A stretch of 64,000 nt of DNA from Synechococcus sp. NB0720_010 (GTDB lineage Bacteria > Cyanobacteriota > Cyanobacteriia > PCC-6307 > Cyanobiaceae). Position numbers and translations under genes: made by a program. Positions 56,237 through 64,000 of the stretch are shown piece by piece. Each line of letters starts with the position of its first letter. The first letter of the stretch is position 1. The notes under the pieces are model-generated. The model did no database searches and was not told where the DNA came from. It was given only the letters and a program-made list of their open reading frames with translations. The stretch covers positions 1 to 64,000 of the forward strand of contig NZ_CP090898.1 of the NCBI RefSeq assembly GCF_023078835.1, given 5' to 3'.

Positions 56237-57908
56237 ACTCCAGGCTGAGCTGGCCGTTGTCGGTTTGGCTGCGCTTGGGTTTGCGTCTCTTCGGGGGGCT
56301 CTCCCCGGCTTCACCGGTCTCAGCCGAGCGCCTGAGGCTGAACCAGCTGAGCAGGGCCAGCCATCCCTCCCGGTCCAGTCGATCGAGGTCCACCGCCTCC
56401 GGGAAGAGCTCCGGTGCCCGGGGTTGCGCCCAGAGCACCTGGCTGCCGGCGATTTGATCACTGCCAAAGGGCGTCAGGTCAGCGGGCAACCGTGCCAAGG
56501 CGGAGGGAATGTCTCCGATGCCGTGGCGTGTGTTGCTCAACGCCTCCATCCGCGCCTGGCGCGCTTCCTCGTAGTTGAGCATTGGGGCGGGGTAGTCCGC
56601 GAAGGCGGGGGGCTCTCCGAGCTGGTCATTGGTGAGGCGCTCGAGTTGCGGGAGCCAGCGCCGGATGAAGAGGCCATGGGGGTCGCAGCGATTCACGGCC
56701 ACCTGGCCGGGGTGATAGATCCGCGTCCAGGCTTTGCGGCCCCGATAGGTCGCCCCGGCCTGCATGGCCCATTGGTAGTGATCGATCGGGCAGTCCCCAT
56801 CGATCAGGTGCCGCATGAAATGCAGGGCGCCGTAGCGCCAATCAATTCCGCAGAGGTTGCTGAGAAAGCTGGCGTAGATCGCTCGGCTGCGGAAATTCAG
56901 CTCCAGCCATCCCCCGCCCCCACGCAGGCAGTGGGCTGCGGCATCGACGATCGGGAAACCCGTGCGGCCCTCTTTCCAGGCTTCGTAGAGCTCGAGCTGT
57001 TGGGCGGAGAGCGCGCTCTCTTGGTCGAAGGCGCTCCAGAGGGAGCGCAGCTCCAGCTGGGGCAGGTAGCGGAAGCGCTGGTGAATGGAGCAGCCCCAGC
57101 GCAGGCGGCTGAACAGTTGTTGGATGCTGCGCAGGCGGCTGCGATCGGCGTTTTCCTTTGCCCGTAGGCCCGCTGCGGTGAGCCGTTGTAGGCACTGCCT
57201 GGGGCTGACGACGCCGAACTTCAGGTACGGGCTGAGCCCTGAGGTGACCTTGGCGGAGGGATAGCTCAGCTCCCAGTAGTAGGTCCGCGAATCGGATCCC
57301 TCGAGAAACCGATCCAACCGCCCTAGGGCGGCATCAGTACCTGCTTTGGGAATCGGTTTGCCATCGCTGATCAGCCCCAGCTCCTTGAGGCTGGGGACCG
57401 GTGCATCCGGGCACTGCTTAGGTACTACGACCCGCTGAGGTTCCGGCACCAGCGGCGCGGCCATGGCGCCATGCCACTGGCGGTTCCAATCGCTGTAGGG
57501 CTGAAGCTCGCCGCTGGCACCGGCTGGTTCGATCCACTCCAGCTGGATGCCTTGCTCCTTCAGGTGGCGGTTGACGCGGGCATCACGGACCCGGCCGACC
57601 AGGCGCTCACTGTCGGTATGGGCGAGGACATGGCGCGCGCCGCTGCCTTGGGCGAGACGGGCGAGGACCACTTCGGGTTGGCCGCGCTGCACAAGTAATC
57701 GCCCCCCTAGACACCGCAATCGGGCATCGAGGGCCTGCAAACTATGTAGTAAAAACTCAACACGAGCGACGGCAGTCTCAGGATGAAACAGCAACGCGTC
57801 ATCCAGTACGAACACCGGAATGACCGGTCCTCTTAAGCAGGCCTTCGCCAGCGGTTCGTGATCCTGCGTGCGCAAATCGCGGCGATACCAGACCAGCGTG
57901 GGGGGCAT
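56229..57908 (-). CDS. phr: Cryptochrome/photolyase family protein, class I type
   Basis: A 559-residue flavoprotein. The N-terminal antenna domain begins TLVWYRRDLRTQDHEPLAKA and carries HPETAVARVEFLLHSLQALD. The FAD domain has TSGLSPYLKFGVVSPRQCLQRL, GRTGFPIVDAAAHCLRGGGGW and NFRSRAIYASFLSNLCGIDWRYG. The C-terminal 30 residues are a Lys/Arg-rich tail (SPPKRRKPKRSQ). It may be a CPD photolyase or a related cryptochrome; the WRYGALHFMRHLIDGD pattern favours a photolyase-like role. The ATG is preceded, on the minus strand, by CCAGGAG and then a nine-T run. Confidence 0.88.
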   Translation of the reverse strand: MPPTLVWYRRDLRTQDHEPLAKACLRGPVIPVFVLDDALLFHPETAVARVEFLLHSLQALDARLRCLGGRLLVQRGQPEVVLARLAQGSGARHVLAHTDSERLVGRVRDARVNRHLKEQGIQLEWIEPAGASGELQPYSDWNRQWHGAMAAPLVPEPQRVVVPKQCPDAPVPSLKELGLISDGKPIPKAGTDAALGRLDRFLEGSDSRTYYWELSYPSAKVTSGLSPYLKFGVVSPRQCLQRLTAAGLRAKENADRSRLRSIQQLFSRLRWGCSIHQRFRYLPQLELRSLWSAFDQESALSAQQLELYEAWKEGRTGFPIVDAAAHCLRGGGGWLELNFRSRAIYASFLSNLCGIDWRYGALHFMRHLIDGDCPIDHYQWAMQAGATYRGRKAWTRIYHPGQVAVNRCDPHGLFIRRWLPQLERLTNDQLGEPPAFADYPAPMLNYEEARQARMEALSNTRHGIGDIPSALARLPADLTPFGSDQIAGSQVLWAQPRAPELFPEAVDLDRLDREGWLALLSWFSLRRSAETGEAGESPPKRRKPKRSQTDNGQLSLEFN

Positions 57909-58014
57909 TGATTGAAAAAAAAACTCCTGGGAAATCCCGGCTTTTTGAAAAAGTCAGCCTTGCTGAATTGACCGTCGGGTGTGATGATGCAGAAGTTGCA
58001 TAACTATCAATCTC

Positions 58015-58380
58015 ATGCTCACCGGAGCTGATCTTCTCGCCAAAGTCAAAGAAATGGGCGACGTGAGCAAATCCGACGTTGTACGTGCATGCGGATATGT
58101 CTCCAACAAGAAAGACGGCAGCGAGCGGCTGAATTTCACGGCGTTCTACGAAGCGCTGCTCAATGCCAAGGGCGTTGATTTTGGCGGCTCGAGCGCCAAG
58201 GTTGGTAAAGGCGGCCGCAAGCTGAGCTTCACCACCAAGGTCCAGTTCAACGGCAACCTGATGGTGGGCAAGGCCTACACCGCCCTGCTGGACCTCAAGC
58301 CCGGCGATGAGTTCGAAATCAAGCTGGGTCGTAAGCAGATCCGTCTGGTGCCCCTGGGCGCTCCTGACGAAGAAGAGTGA
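58015..58380 (+). CDS. AbrB-family regulator (cyAbrB)
   Basis: A 121-residue cyanobacterial AbrB-like transcription regulator (cyAbrB), a family implicated in control of carbon and nitrogen genes including CO2-uptake genes. An N-terminal helical part (MLTGADLLAKVKEMGDVSKSDVVRACGYVSNKKDGSERLNFTAFYEALL) is followed by a basic linker (KVGKGGRKLSFTTKVQ). The C-terminal AbrB-like fold (GNLMVGKAYTALLDLKPGDEFEIKLGRKQIRLVPLG) completes it. The stop-side 62 nt overlap the end of the convergent FAD dehydrogenase gene. The upstream 106 nt contain an A-tract and small inverted repeat CTTTTTGAAAAAG. Confidence 0.92.
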   Translation: MLTGADLLAKVKEMGDVSKSDVVRACGYVSNKKDGSERLNFTAFYEALLNAKGVDFGGSSAKVGKGGRKLSFTTKVQFNGNLMVGKAYTALLDLKPGDEFEIKLGRKQIRLVPLGAPDEEE

Positions 58381-60016
58381 GGCCAACGGCTTCCGCCACG
58401 CGGATGCCATCCATCGCAGCGGAGAGGATTCCGCCGGCGAAGCCGGCCCCCTCTCCCGCCGGATAAAGCCCTGGGGTGTTGACGCTCTCCAGGGCTTTTG
58501 TTCTGGGAATGCGCACGGGGGATGAGGTGCGGGTTTCAACGCCAGTCAGCAGCGCATCGTCCATGGCGTAGCCCGGAATGGACTGCTCGAACTGCGGCAG
58601 GGCCTCCCGCAGGGCTTCGATCACAAAGGCCGGTAAGGCCTGCCCCAGGTCTGCAGGGACTACACCGGGGCTGTAGGAGGGCTTGACCGTCCCCAGATCG
58701 GCGGGTGCCTGGCTGCCGCCGGCCAGGAAGTCCTTGAGCCGCTGACCGGGAGCGGCATAGCTCTTGCCACCGAGTTCAAAGGCTTTGGCCTCCCAGTGCC
58801 GCTGGAAGGCAATCCCCGCAAGGGGGTCGCCGGGGTAGGCGCCATAGCTTTCGACGTCGCCTGTCTCAATGTTCACGACGATGCCGCTGTTGGCGTTGCG
58901 CTCATTGCGCGAGTGCTGACTCATCCCGTTGGTGACGACCCGTCCCACCTCAGAGGTGGCCCCCACCACCAGGCCACCGGGGCACATGCAGAAGCTGTAG
59001 ACGCAGCGCCCGTTGCTGACGTGTTTGACGAGCTTGTACTCCGCAGCCCCCAGACGGGGATGGCCGGCGCAGTTTCCCCAACGGGCCGCATCGATCAGGG
59101 GTTGCGGGTGCTCGATGCGAAAGCCCACCGAGAAGGGTTTGCGCTCCAGTGTCACGCCCTGCTCCTGAAGCATCGCGAAGGTGTCGCGCGCGCTGTGGCC
59201 GACCGCGAGGACCACCTGCTGCGCCGGGATGATCTCTCCGCTGGCTAGGGCAACGCCGCTAAGGCGCCGCTCTTCATCGCTCTGCTCGACGCAGAGCTGA
59301 CTCACACGGCTTTCGAAGCGAATCTCTCCGCCGAGGGCCGTGATCTTGCTGCGCAGACCGCGAACCACCGTGGCCAACTTGAAGGTGCCGATGTGGGGGT
59401 GGTGCTTGACCAGGATCTCTGGATTGGCCCCCGCTGCGACCAGTTCCTCCAGGACCTTGCGCCCGAGGTGTTTGGGGTCTCTCACCTGGCTGTAGAGCTT
59501 CCCATCGGAGAAGGTGCCCGCACCCCCTTCCCCAAATTGCGCGTTGGATTCGGGGTTGAAGGGCGCACTTCCTTTCCAGAAGCCAAAGGTGTCCGCCGTG
59601 CGCTCCTTCACGGGTTTGCCGCGCTCGAGCAGCAGGGGTCTCAGCCCCATCTCCGCCAGGATCAGGGCACAGAAGTAGCCGCAGGGTCCGGCGCCAATAA
59701 CCACCGGCCGCTGGGGTAGGGGATCCCCGGGGCTGGCCTGCGCCACGGCTTGGTAGTGGGTGTCGCTTGCGGGTTGCAGGTGGGGATCGCGCTTGAAGCG
59801 CTTCAGCAGTTGCTGCTCGAGCTGCGGCGGCAGTTCCAGCTCCAGGCTGTAGGCGATCTGGATGGCGGATTTCCGCCTGGCGTCGATGCTCTCTTTGATG
59901 ACCCGATGCGCGAGCAGGGCCGCTGGATCGATCTTGAGGCGTTTGCAGATGGCTGGAGCGAGGTCCGCTTCCTCGTGATCCAGCGGCAGCTTCAACTCGC
60001 TCAGTCGCAGCACCAC
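58319..60016 (-). CDS. FAD-dependent dehydrogenase (uncharacterised)
   Basis: A 565-residue flavoprotein. Residues about 1-90 form an N-terminal helical domain (EEADLAPAICKRLKIDPAAL). A FAD-binding Rossmann motif follows (PVVIGAGPCGYFCALILAEMGLRPLLLERG). Later motifs are NAQFGEGGAGTFSDGKLYSQ, VLAVGHSARDTFAMLQEQGV and the C-terminal TKALESVNTPGLYPAGEGAGFAGGILSAAMDG. The family is common in bacteria and usually annotated only as FAD-dependent dehydrogenase. The start is a GTG (60016 or 60013). The 3' end overlaps cyAbrB by 62 nt in convergent orientation. No substrate is known. Confidence 0.88.
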   Translation of the reverse strand: MVLRLSELKLPLDHEEADLAPAICKRLKIDPAALLAHRVIKESIDARRKSAIQIAYSLELELPPQLEQQLLKRFKRDPHLQPASDTHYQAVAQASPGDPLPQRPVVIGAGPCGYFCALILAEMGLRPLLLERGKPVKERTADTFGFWKGSAPFNPESNAQFGEGGAGTFSDGKLYSQVRDPKHLGRKVLEELVAAGANPEILVKHHPHIGTFKLATVVRGLRSKITALGGEIRFESRVSQLCVEQSDEERRLSGVALASGEIIPAQQVVLAVGHSARDTFAMLQEQGVTLERKPFSVGFRIEHPQPLIDAARWGNCAGHPRLGAAEYKLVKHVSNGRCVYSFCMCPGGLVVGATSEVGRVVTNGMSQHSRNERNANSGIVVNIETGDVESYGAYPGDPLAGIAFQRHWEAKAFELGGKSYAAPGQRLKDFLAGGSQAPADLGTVKPSYSPGVVPADLGQALPAFVIEALREALPQFEQSIPGYAMDDALLTGVETRTSSPVRIPRTKALESVNTPGLYPAGEGAGFAGGILSAAMDGIRVAEAVGLTLLRQERPGAPDGSAYDPA

Positions 60017-60085
60017 TTGTCCTGAGCCTCGTTCCTGTATTCCAGCACCGCGCTGCCTAGCCTCGCCGCCAGTTGCGTTGAAGCG

Positions 60086-60829
60086 GTGGAAGCGACCTAT
60101 TTCGGGGCAAACGGCTGGTTACTGGACTGGTCGGGACTGCGGGTGCTGGTGGACCCCTGGTTCTGCGGTCCGTTGGTCTTTCCCCCCGGGCCCTGGTTTT
60201 TCCAGGGGCAGTTGTCCCGCTCCTTTGCGCTTCCTGCCGATCTCGATTTGCTGCTGCTCACCCAGGGACTGGATGACCACGCCCATCCCGAGACCCTGGC
60301 GTTGCTGCCCCGTTCCCTGCCCGTGGTGGGGTCCCTGACGGCGGCCAAGAAGGTTGAGCAGATGGGCTTTGAGCAGGTCACGGGCCTGCGCCCCGGTGAA
60401 ACCACGGCCTTCGGCGAGCTCCGAATTGAAGCCACAGCCGGTGCACCGGTGCCCCAGGTTGAGAACGGCTACCTGCTGCGCCATCCCCAGGGGAGCCTTT
60501 ACCTCGAGCCCCACGGCTACCTGCCCGCTGACCTCGCCCCAGAAGCACTCGATGCGGTGATTACGCCCGTGGTCGATTTGGGCTTGCCGGTCGCTGGCGC
60601 CTTTGTCCGCGGCCAGACCGTTTTGCCTGAGCTGTTGGAGCGCTTTTCTCCGCGCACGGTGCTGGCGAGCACGACCGGCGGGGATGTGGCCTTCAGCGGC
60701 TGGCTGAACCGCTGGCTCTGGCAAAAGGGGAACTTGGAGGAGGCCCAGCAGGCTGTGGCCTCAGCCGCCCGGCTGATTGATCCAGTCCCAGGAGAGCCCT
60801 ACGCCCTGGGGGTCTTTCCTGGGTTCTGA
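60086..60829 (+). CDS. MBL-fold protein with a degenerate metal motif
   Basis: A 247-residue protein with the metallo-beta-lactamase fold. The N-terminal region ATYFGANGWLLDWSGLRVLVDPWFCG is typical of UlaG-like members. The expected HxHxDH metal motif reads LLLLTQGLDDHAHPETLALL, with Gln and Leu where the first two His belong. The later histidine position also appears weak (LYLEPHGYLP). Similar QGLDDHAH sequences are recalled from other cyanobacteria and plants, so this is probably a conserved variant rather than a broken gene. The start is a GTG at 60086. Tic22 follows 28 nt downstream. Confidence 0.8.
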   Translation: MEATYFGANGWLLDWSGLRVLVDPWFCGPLVFPPGPWFFQGQLSRSFALPADLDLLLLTQGLDDHAHPETLALLPRSLPVVGSLTAAKKVEQMGFEQVTGLRPGETTAFGELRIEATAGAPVPQVENGYLLRHPQGSLYLEPHGYLPADLAPEALDAVITPVVDLGLPVAGAFVRGQTVLPELLERFSPRTVLASTTGGDVAFSGWLNRWLWQKGNLEEAQQAVASAARLIDPVPGEPYALGVFPGF

Positions 60830-60857
60830 CTAGGGTTGACCTTTCTTGATCGGTCGC

Positions 60858-61619
60858 ATGCTCTCGCGCTTTCCCGCTTGGTTGAAGCCGATGGGCCGTC
60901 AAGCGGCCTCATTGCTGGCCCCCGTCGCCGTCCTGGGCGCCATGTCTGCGGCTCCCGCCCTGGCGATCCCTGAAGCCGAGGCGATCAAGAAACTGCAGGT
61001 GATTCCGGTCTTCGTGATCACCGATGCCAATGGCATTCCCCTGCCGATCCCCCGGGACGAGGCGTTGGTCCTGCCCCTCTATCTCGAGAGTGATCGGGCG
61101 AACACCGAGCTCAAGGCGCTGCTGAAGTCGAACCCGAGCCTCAAGGCCACCGTCACCCCCGTTCCACTGAATGTGATGAACGAGAAGGTGGTGGAGCTCA
61201 ATAAGCAGCTGAAGGACAAGAGCAAGCCACTGGTGGCCCCTGTGGTGATGAATGACGCCGACATCAAGCAGGCCTACACCCTGCTGAAGAAAGAAGGTCT
61301 GAGCGACGATGAGATCAAGAAGGGCCTGAACGTGGCGGTGTTCTTCACCCAGCCCTTCCTAACCCTCAACACCCCCGATGGCCCTCGGGGCGTGTTCTTC
61401 CTGAGCTACGACGAGTTGCAGAAGGCCCTTTCCAACGTGCCTGAGGCTGAGCGCAGCAAGCTGAAGCCCAGGGTTGCTGACCTCACCGCGGTGCTCTCTC
61501 AGATCAGCAAAGCCAAGGAGGACAGCTTTGTGATCTTCCCGACCAAGGAGTACTTCCGCCTGGTGGAAGAGGGCCGCACCAAAGCCCAATCCAGCCCTCA
61601 GACCAAGCCGGCGAAGTAA
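60858..61619 (+). CDS. Tic22-like protein
   Basis: A 253-residue protein of the Tic22 family. In cyanobacteria Tic22 is a periplasmic or lumenal chaperone linked to Omp85 biogenesis. A signal peptide is visible (ASLLAPVAVLGAMSAAPALAIPEAE; Ala-x-Ala cleavage near residue 37). The mature protein has LQVIPVFVITDANGIPLPIP, LPLYLESDRANTELKALLKSNP, VAVFFTQPFLTLNTPDGPRGVFFLSYDELQKAL and the C-terminal VIFPTKEYFRLVEE. The ATG at 60858 is chosen over a TTG four codons upstream. It probably shares a transcript with the MBL-fold gene. Confidence 0.9.
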   Translation: MLSRFPAWLKPMGRQAASLLAPVAVLGAMSAAPALAIPEAEAIKKLQVIPVFVITDANGIPLPIPRDEALVLPLYLESDRANTELKALLKSNPSLKATVTPVPLNVMNEKVVELNKQLKDKSKPLVAPVVMNDADIKQAYTLLKKEGLSDDEIKKGLNVAVFFTQPFLTLNTPDGPRGVFFLSYDELQKALSNVPEAERSKLKPRVADLTAVLSQISKAKEDSFVIFPTKEYFRLVEEGRTKAQSSPQTKPAK

Positions 61620-61622
61620 CGC

Positions 61623-61835
61623 TCAGGATTCGTCTTCGGACCTGGCCTCGGGAGCTGACTCCGGCATCAGCTGGGCTAGCAAACCCGCTGCGATCAAGAC
61701 TCCCCCTACCCCCAGGGCGAGGGACTTGTTGTCCGCGGCCGCCGCAGGTCCCCAGACCGCGGTGGCGATGAAGGCACTTCCCAACAGGAGTGTGGGCACC
61801 AGCACAATGCCCTTGGCTGCCCGATTGATGCTCAA
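61623..61835 (-). CDS. Small two-helix membrane protein, hypothetical
   Basis: A 70-residue protein with two hydrophobic segments (GIVLVPTLLLGSAFIATAVWG and SLALGVGGVLIAAGLLAQLM) and a short acidic tail (PESAPEARSEDES). The start is a TTG at 61835 and is uncertain. It lies 6 nt below the SNase-like gene on the same strand and converges on the Tic22 gene with 3 nt between stops. No family is recognised. Confidence 0.55.
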   Translation of the reverse strand: MSINRAAKGIVLVPTLLLGSAFIATAVWGPAAAADNKSLALGVGGVLIAAGLLAQLMPESAPEARSEDES

Positions 61836-61841
61836 CGGCCG

Positions 61842-62210
61842 TTAGCAGGATCCTGAGGAGGACGCTAGGCCCGATGCAATCAGCTCCGCGCCCAGGTCGT
61901 GGTTGGCGTGCCCATCGAGGTGATTGATGCGGGCGATGAGGACCCCATCGGCACTGCCGGTCGGGCGCAGGTTCACCTTGCTGCGCCTGGGCAGTTGCTT
62001 ACGAATCCAGTCCACGGCGGCAGCGTCATCGTCTGGGTCCACCACGACGCAGGCCAGTTGCACGCTGTAGGTGCGGTTGCGGTCACCGATCTGCAGCAGA
62101 GTGCCGCTCCGCACCTGCAGCACCTCGGCCGCCAAGACCTGTCCCGGCCAGAGCAGCAGGCAGGCAGCCGCTGCAGCACAGACCCAGCGGCGGATCAGCC
62201 CCAGCCTCAC
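61842..62210 (-). CDS. SNase-like (thermonuclease-fold) exported protein
   Basis: A 122-residue protein with a signal peptide ([20 protein letters not shown]) and a short OB-fold domain resembling the start of staphylococcal nuclease: [56 protein letters not shown]. The catalytic Arg/Glu residues of the nuclease are not evident, so it may be a degenerate relative. The GTG start at 62210 overlaps the ilvB stop (GTGA), indicating translational coupling. The frame is open further upstream, inside ilvB. The two-helix membrane gene follows 6 nt downstream. Confidence 0.7.
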   Translation of the reverse strand: MRLGLIRRWVCAAAAACLLLWPGQVLAAEVLQVRSGTLLQIGDRNRTYSVQLACVVVDPDDDAAAVDWIRKQLPRRSKVNLRPTGSADGVLIARINHLDGHANHDLGAELIASGLASSSGSC

Positions 62211-64000
62211 AGCTTGGCGCCGCAGTTGGGGCAGTACAGGCTGGAGCTGGAGGTGCTGTGGTGGCAGCTGTGGCACTCGCGATTGGTGTCGATCGCCAGT
62301 TCCGGATGGGAGGGGAGGCCCACCATCTGGGCGTTGCTGGCACCGGGGGGCACCATCGGATAGCAGTTCTCGTTGCGGCGCACCTTCACCTCAATGAAGG
62401 CCGGACCGGGGTGGGCCAGGGCTTCGGCGAGTTTGGTGCGCAGTTCCTCCCGTCCTTGGATCTGAACTCCTTTGACGCCGAAGGCTTCCGCTACAGCGGG
62501 GAAGTTCGGCATGCCGCCGGTCATCTCTGAGGCGCTGTAGCGCTCGCCGTAGAAGCTCTCCTGCCACTGGCGCACCATCCCCTGCCAGCCGTTGTTGAGC
62601 ACCACCACCTTCACGGGGAGGTGGTACTGGCTGAGGGTCCCGAGCTCCTGGATGTTCATCAGGATGCTTGCATCGCCGGCCACGCAGATCACCGGTTCTT
62701 CGGGGAAGGCGCACTGAACGCCCATGGCCGCCGGCATGCCGAAACCCATGGTCCCGAGGCCCGCGGAGCTGATCCAACGGCGGGGGAGGGTGTGCAGGAA
62801 CTGCGCAGCCCACATCTGGTGCTGGCCCACGTCAGTGGTGAAGAAGGCTTTGGGGGAGAGCTCCTGCAGCATCGACACCACCTCTTGGGGCGCGATGTCT
62901 CCCTCGGGTGCTGGAACCACCAAGGGGTAGTGCTGTTTCCACTGGGCGATGCGCTCGAGCCAGGCCTCGGTGCGGCCTCGGGAGTCCTCCTGGCTGGAGG
63001 CGGCCAGCAGGGCCTCGACCGCTTGCTTGACGTCGGCGACGACGGCCACATCCGGCAGACGGGTTTTGCCCATCTCTGCCGCATCAATATCGATGTGGAT
63101 GACCTGGGCCCGGGGGGCGAAGCCATCGAGGCGGCCGGTGACACGGTCGTCAAAACGGGCACCGGCGGCGATCAGCAGGTCGCAATCGGTCACCGCGAAG
63201 TTGGCGTAGGCGGTCCCGTGCATGCCGAGCATCCCCACCGAGAGGGGATGGAGCTCATCAAAGGCACCCTTCCCCATCAAGGTGGTGGTCACCGGAAGCC
63301 GGAAGCGCTCCGCCAGGGCATGGATTTCGGCGTGGGCGCCGCTGCTGATCGCCCCACCACCGACATAGAGGAGGGGACGGCGGGCATTGCGGATGAGCTC
63401 CAGCGCAGCGGAGATGGCGCTGGGGACCGGCGCGGGGGGGAGTTTGAAACCAGGGGGAACGGCCGCGCCGGGTTCAACGGGGATGTAGTCGAACTCCTCG
63501 ACTCCCACGTCCTTGGGCACGTCGATCAGAACGGGACCGGGTCGGCCGCTGGAGGCAATCAAGAATGCCTCCGAGACGATGCGGGCAATGTCCCGGGGAT
63601 CGCGCACCACCCAGGAGTGCTTCACGATCGGCAGGGTGATGCCAAAGATGTCCGTCTCCTGGAAGGCGTCCGTCCCGATGGCCGCCCGGGGGACTTGGCC
63701 GGTGATGACCACCATGGGCACGGAGTCCATGTGGGCCGTGGCGATGCCCGTCACCAGGTTGGTGGCCCCTGGACCTGAGGTGCCAAAACAGACCCCGACC
63801 TTGCCGGTCGCGCGGGCGTAGGCGTCGGCTGCGTGGGTGCCGCCCTGTTCGTGGCGCACGAGCACGTGCTTCAGCCAGCCCCTGGATTCGGCCTTGTGCA
63901 GCTCGTCGTAGATGGGAAGGATCGCGCCGCCGGGATAGCCAAAGATCGTCTCCACGCCATGGCGACGGAGGGCATCCATGAGGGCGTAACCGCCACTCAC
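62207..64000 (-). CDS. ilvB: Acetolactate synthase large subunit IlvB, 5' end beyond the window
   Basis: A ThDP- and FAD-dependent enzyme that condenses pyruvate into acetolactate for branched-chain amino-acid synthesis. Some 597 residues are present; the N-terminal start is beyond the window edge. Motifs are [16 protein letters not shown], the catalytic Glu in [35 protein letters not shown] and the ThDP-binding [20 protein letters not shown] ending in [11 protein letters not shown]. Family homologues usually end after [14 protein letters not shown]. Here about 37 more residues follow, ending [20 protein letters not shown], a four-cysteine zinc ribbon. The stop overlaps the SNase-like start. 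Confidence 0.95.
   Translation of the reverse strand: MSGGYALMDALRRHGVETIFGYPGGAILPIYDELHKAESRGWLKHVLVRHEQGGTHAADAYARATGKVGVCFGTSGPGATNLVTGIATAHMDSVPMVVITGQVPRAAIGTDAFQETDIFGITLPIVKHSWVVRDPRDIARIVSEAFLIASSGRPGPVLIDVPKDVGVEEFDYIPVEPGAAVPPGFKLPPAPVPSAISAALELIRNARRPLLYVGGGAISSGAHAEIHALAERFRLPVTTTLMGKGAFDELHPLSVGMLGMHGTAYANFAVTDCDLLIAAGARFDDRVTGRLDGFAPRAQVIHIDIDAAEMGKTRLPDVAVVADVKQAVEALLAASSQEDSRGRTEAWLERIAQWKQHYPLVVPAPEGDIAPQEVVSMLQELSPKAFFTTDVGQHQMWAAQFLHTLPRRWISSAGLGTMGFGMPAAMGVQCAFPEEPVICVAGDASILMNIQELGTLSQYHLPVKVVVLNNGWQGMVRQWQESFYGERYSASEMTGGMPNFPAVAEAFGVKGVQIQGREELRTKLAEALAHPGPAFIEVKVRRNENCYPMVPPGASNAQMVGLPSHPELAIDTNRECHSCHHSTSSSSLYCPNCGAKL

Noticed and set aside
62621..63778. Long plus-strand frame opposite ilvB
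   Set aside because: Antisense shadow with skewed composition; ilvB has full catalytic motifs.

Overview
The window is chromosomal DNA of a GC-rich alpha-cyanobacterium, that is, a picocyanobacterium of the Synechococcus / Cyanobium / Vulcanococcus type. The evidence is a complete alpha-carboxysome locus with form IA RuBisCO, the photosystem I peptide PsaM, both protochlorophyllide reductases, the cyanobacterial alkane genes and many cyanobacteria-only families. SbtA/SbtB and a BicA-like transporter are present as well as the NDH-1 CO2-uptake genes. That combination resembles the estuarine or freshwater 'transitional' alpha-cyanobacteria more than open-ocean strains. The placement is an inference and has not been checked against genomes.

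Layout. dnaA (1-1407) lies at the left edge. From 17016 down to 1411 the minus strand carries one co-directional CO2-concentrating block, read as sbtA-sbtB-csoS1A-cbbL-cbbS-csoS2-csoSCA-csoS4A-csoS4B-csoS1E-ferritin-like-ndhF4-ndhD4-chpX-acRAF-cbbX. rdgB/ham1 and csoS1D follow at 17.2-18.6 kb. From 20 to 36 kb there is a dense set of transporters: KimA-like, BicA-like, DUF389, CaCA exchanger, ammonium transporter, SLC13 type, DUF2062, CNNM type and KtrB/KtrA. bioA and an Rrf2 regulator are interspersed. chlN-chlB-chlL and por (36-42.4 kb) flank three unrecognised minus-strand genes. The right third is mostly housekeeping: psaM, crr6, TSUP, lipoate ligase-like, M50 protease, trpF, the run ado-aar-accA-SDR-folE, an S1-domain protein, tab2, pgeF, photolyase, cyAbrB, an FAD dehydrogenase, an MBL-fold protein, Tic22, an SNase-like protein and a 5'-truncated ilvB with a zinc-ribbon tail.

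How the genes fit together. SbtA and the BicA-like protein import bicarbonate. The NdhF4/NdhD4/ChpX module converts CO2 to bicarbonate at the NDH-1 complex. CsoSCA turns bicarbonate back into CO2 inside the shell built from CsoS1A, CsoS1D, CsoS1E and CsoS4A/B. CsoS2 scaffolds RuBisCO, acRAF assists its assembly and CbbX reactivates it. A perfect 10-bp hairpin between cbbS and csoS2 probably sets the ratio of RuBisCO to shell transcripts.

Most of the window is well-known biology in an unusually compact arrangement. The less explained items are the near-duplicate csoS1A/csoS1E segments, the cysteine-free third CsoS2 repeat, the three unknown genes between chlL and por, the duplicated start region of ktrA, the hairpin just before chlL, and the zinc ribbon on IlvB. 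I saw no tRNA, rRNA, CRISPR array or insertion sequence.
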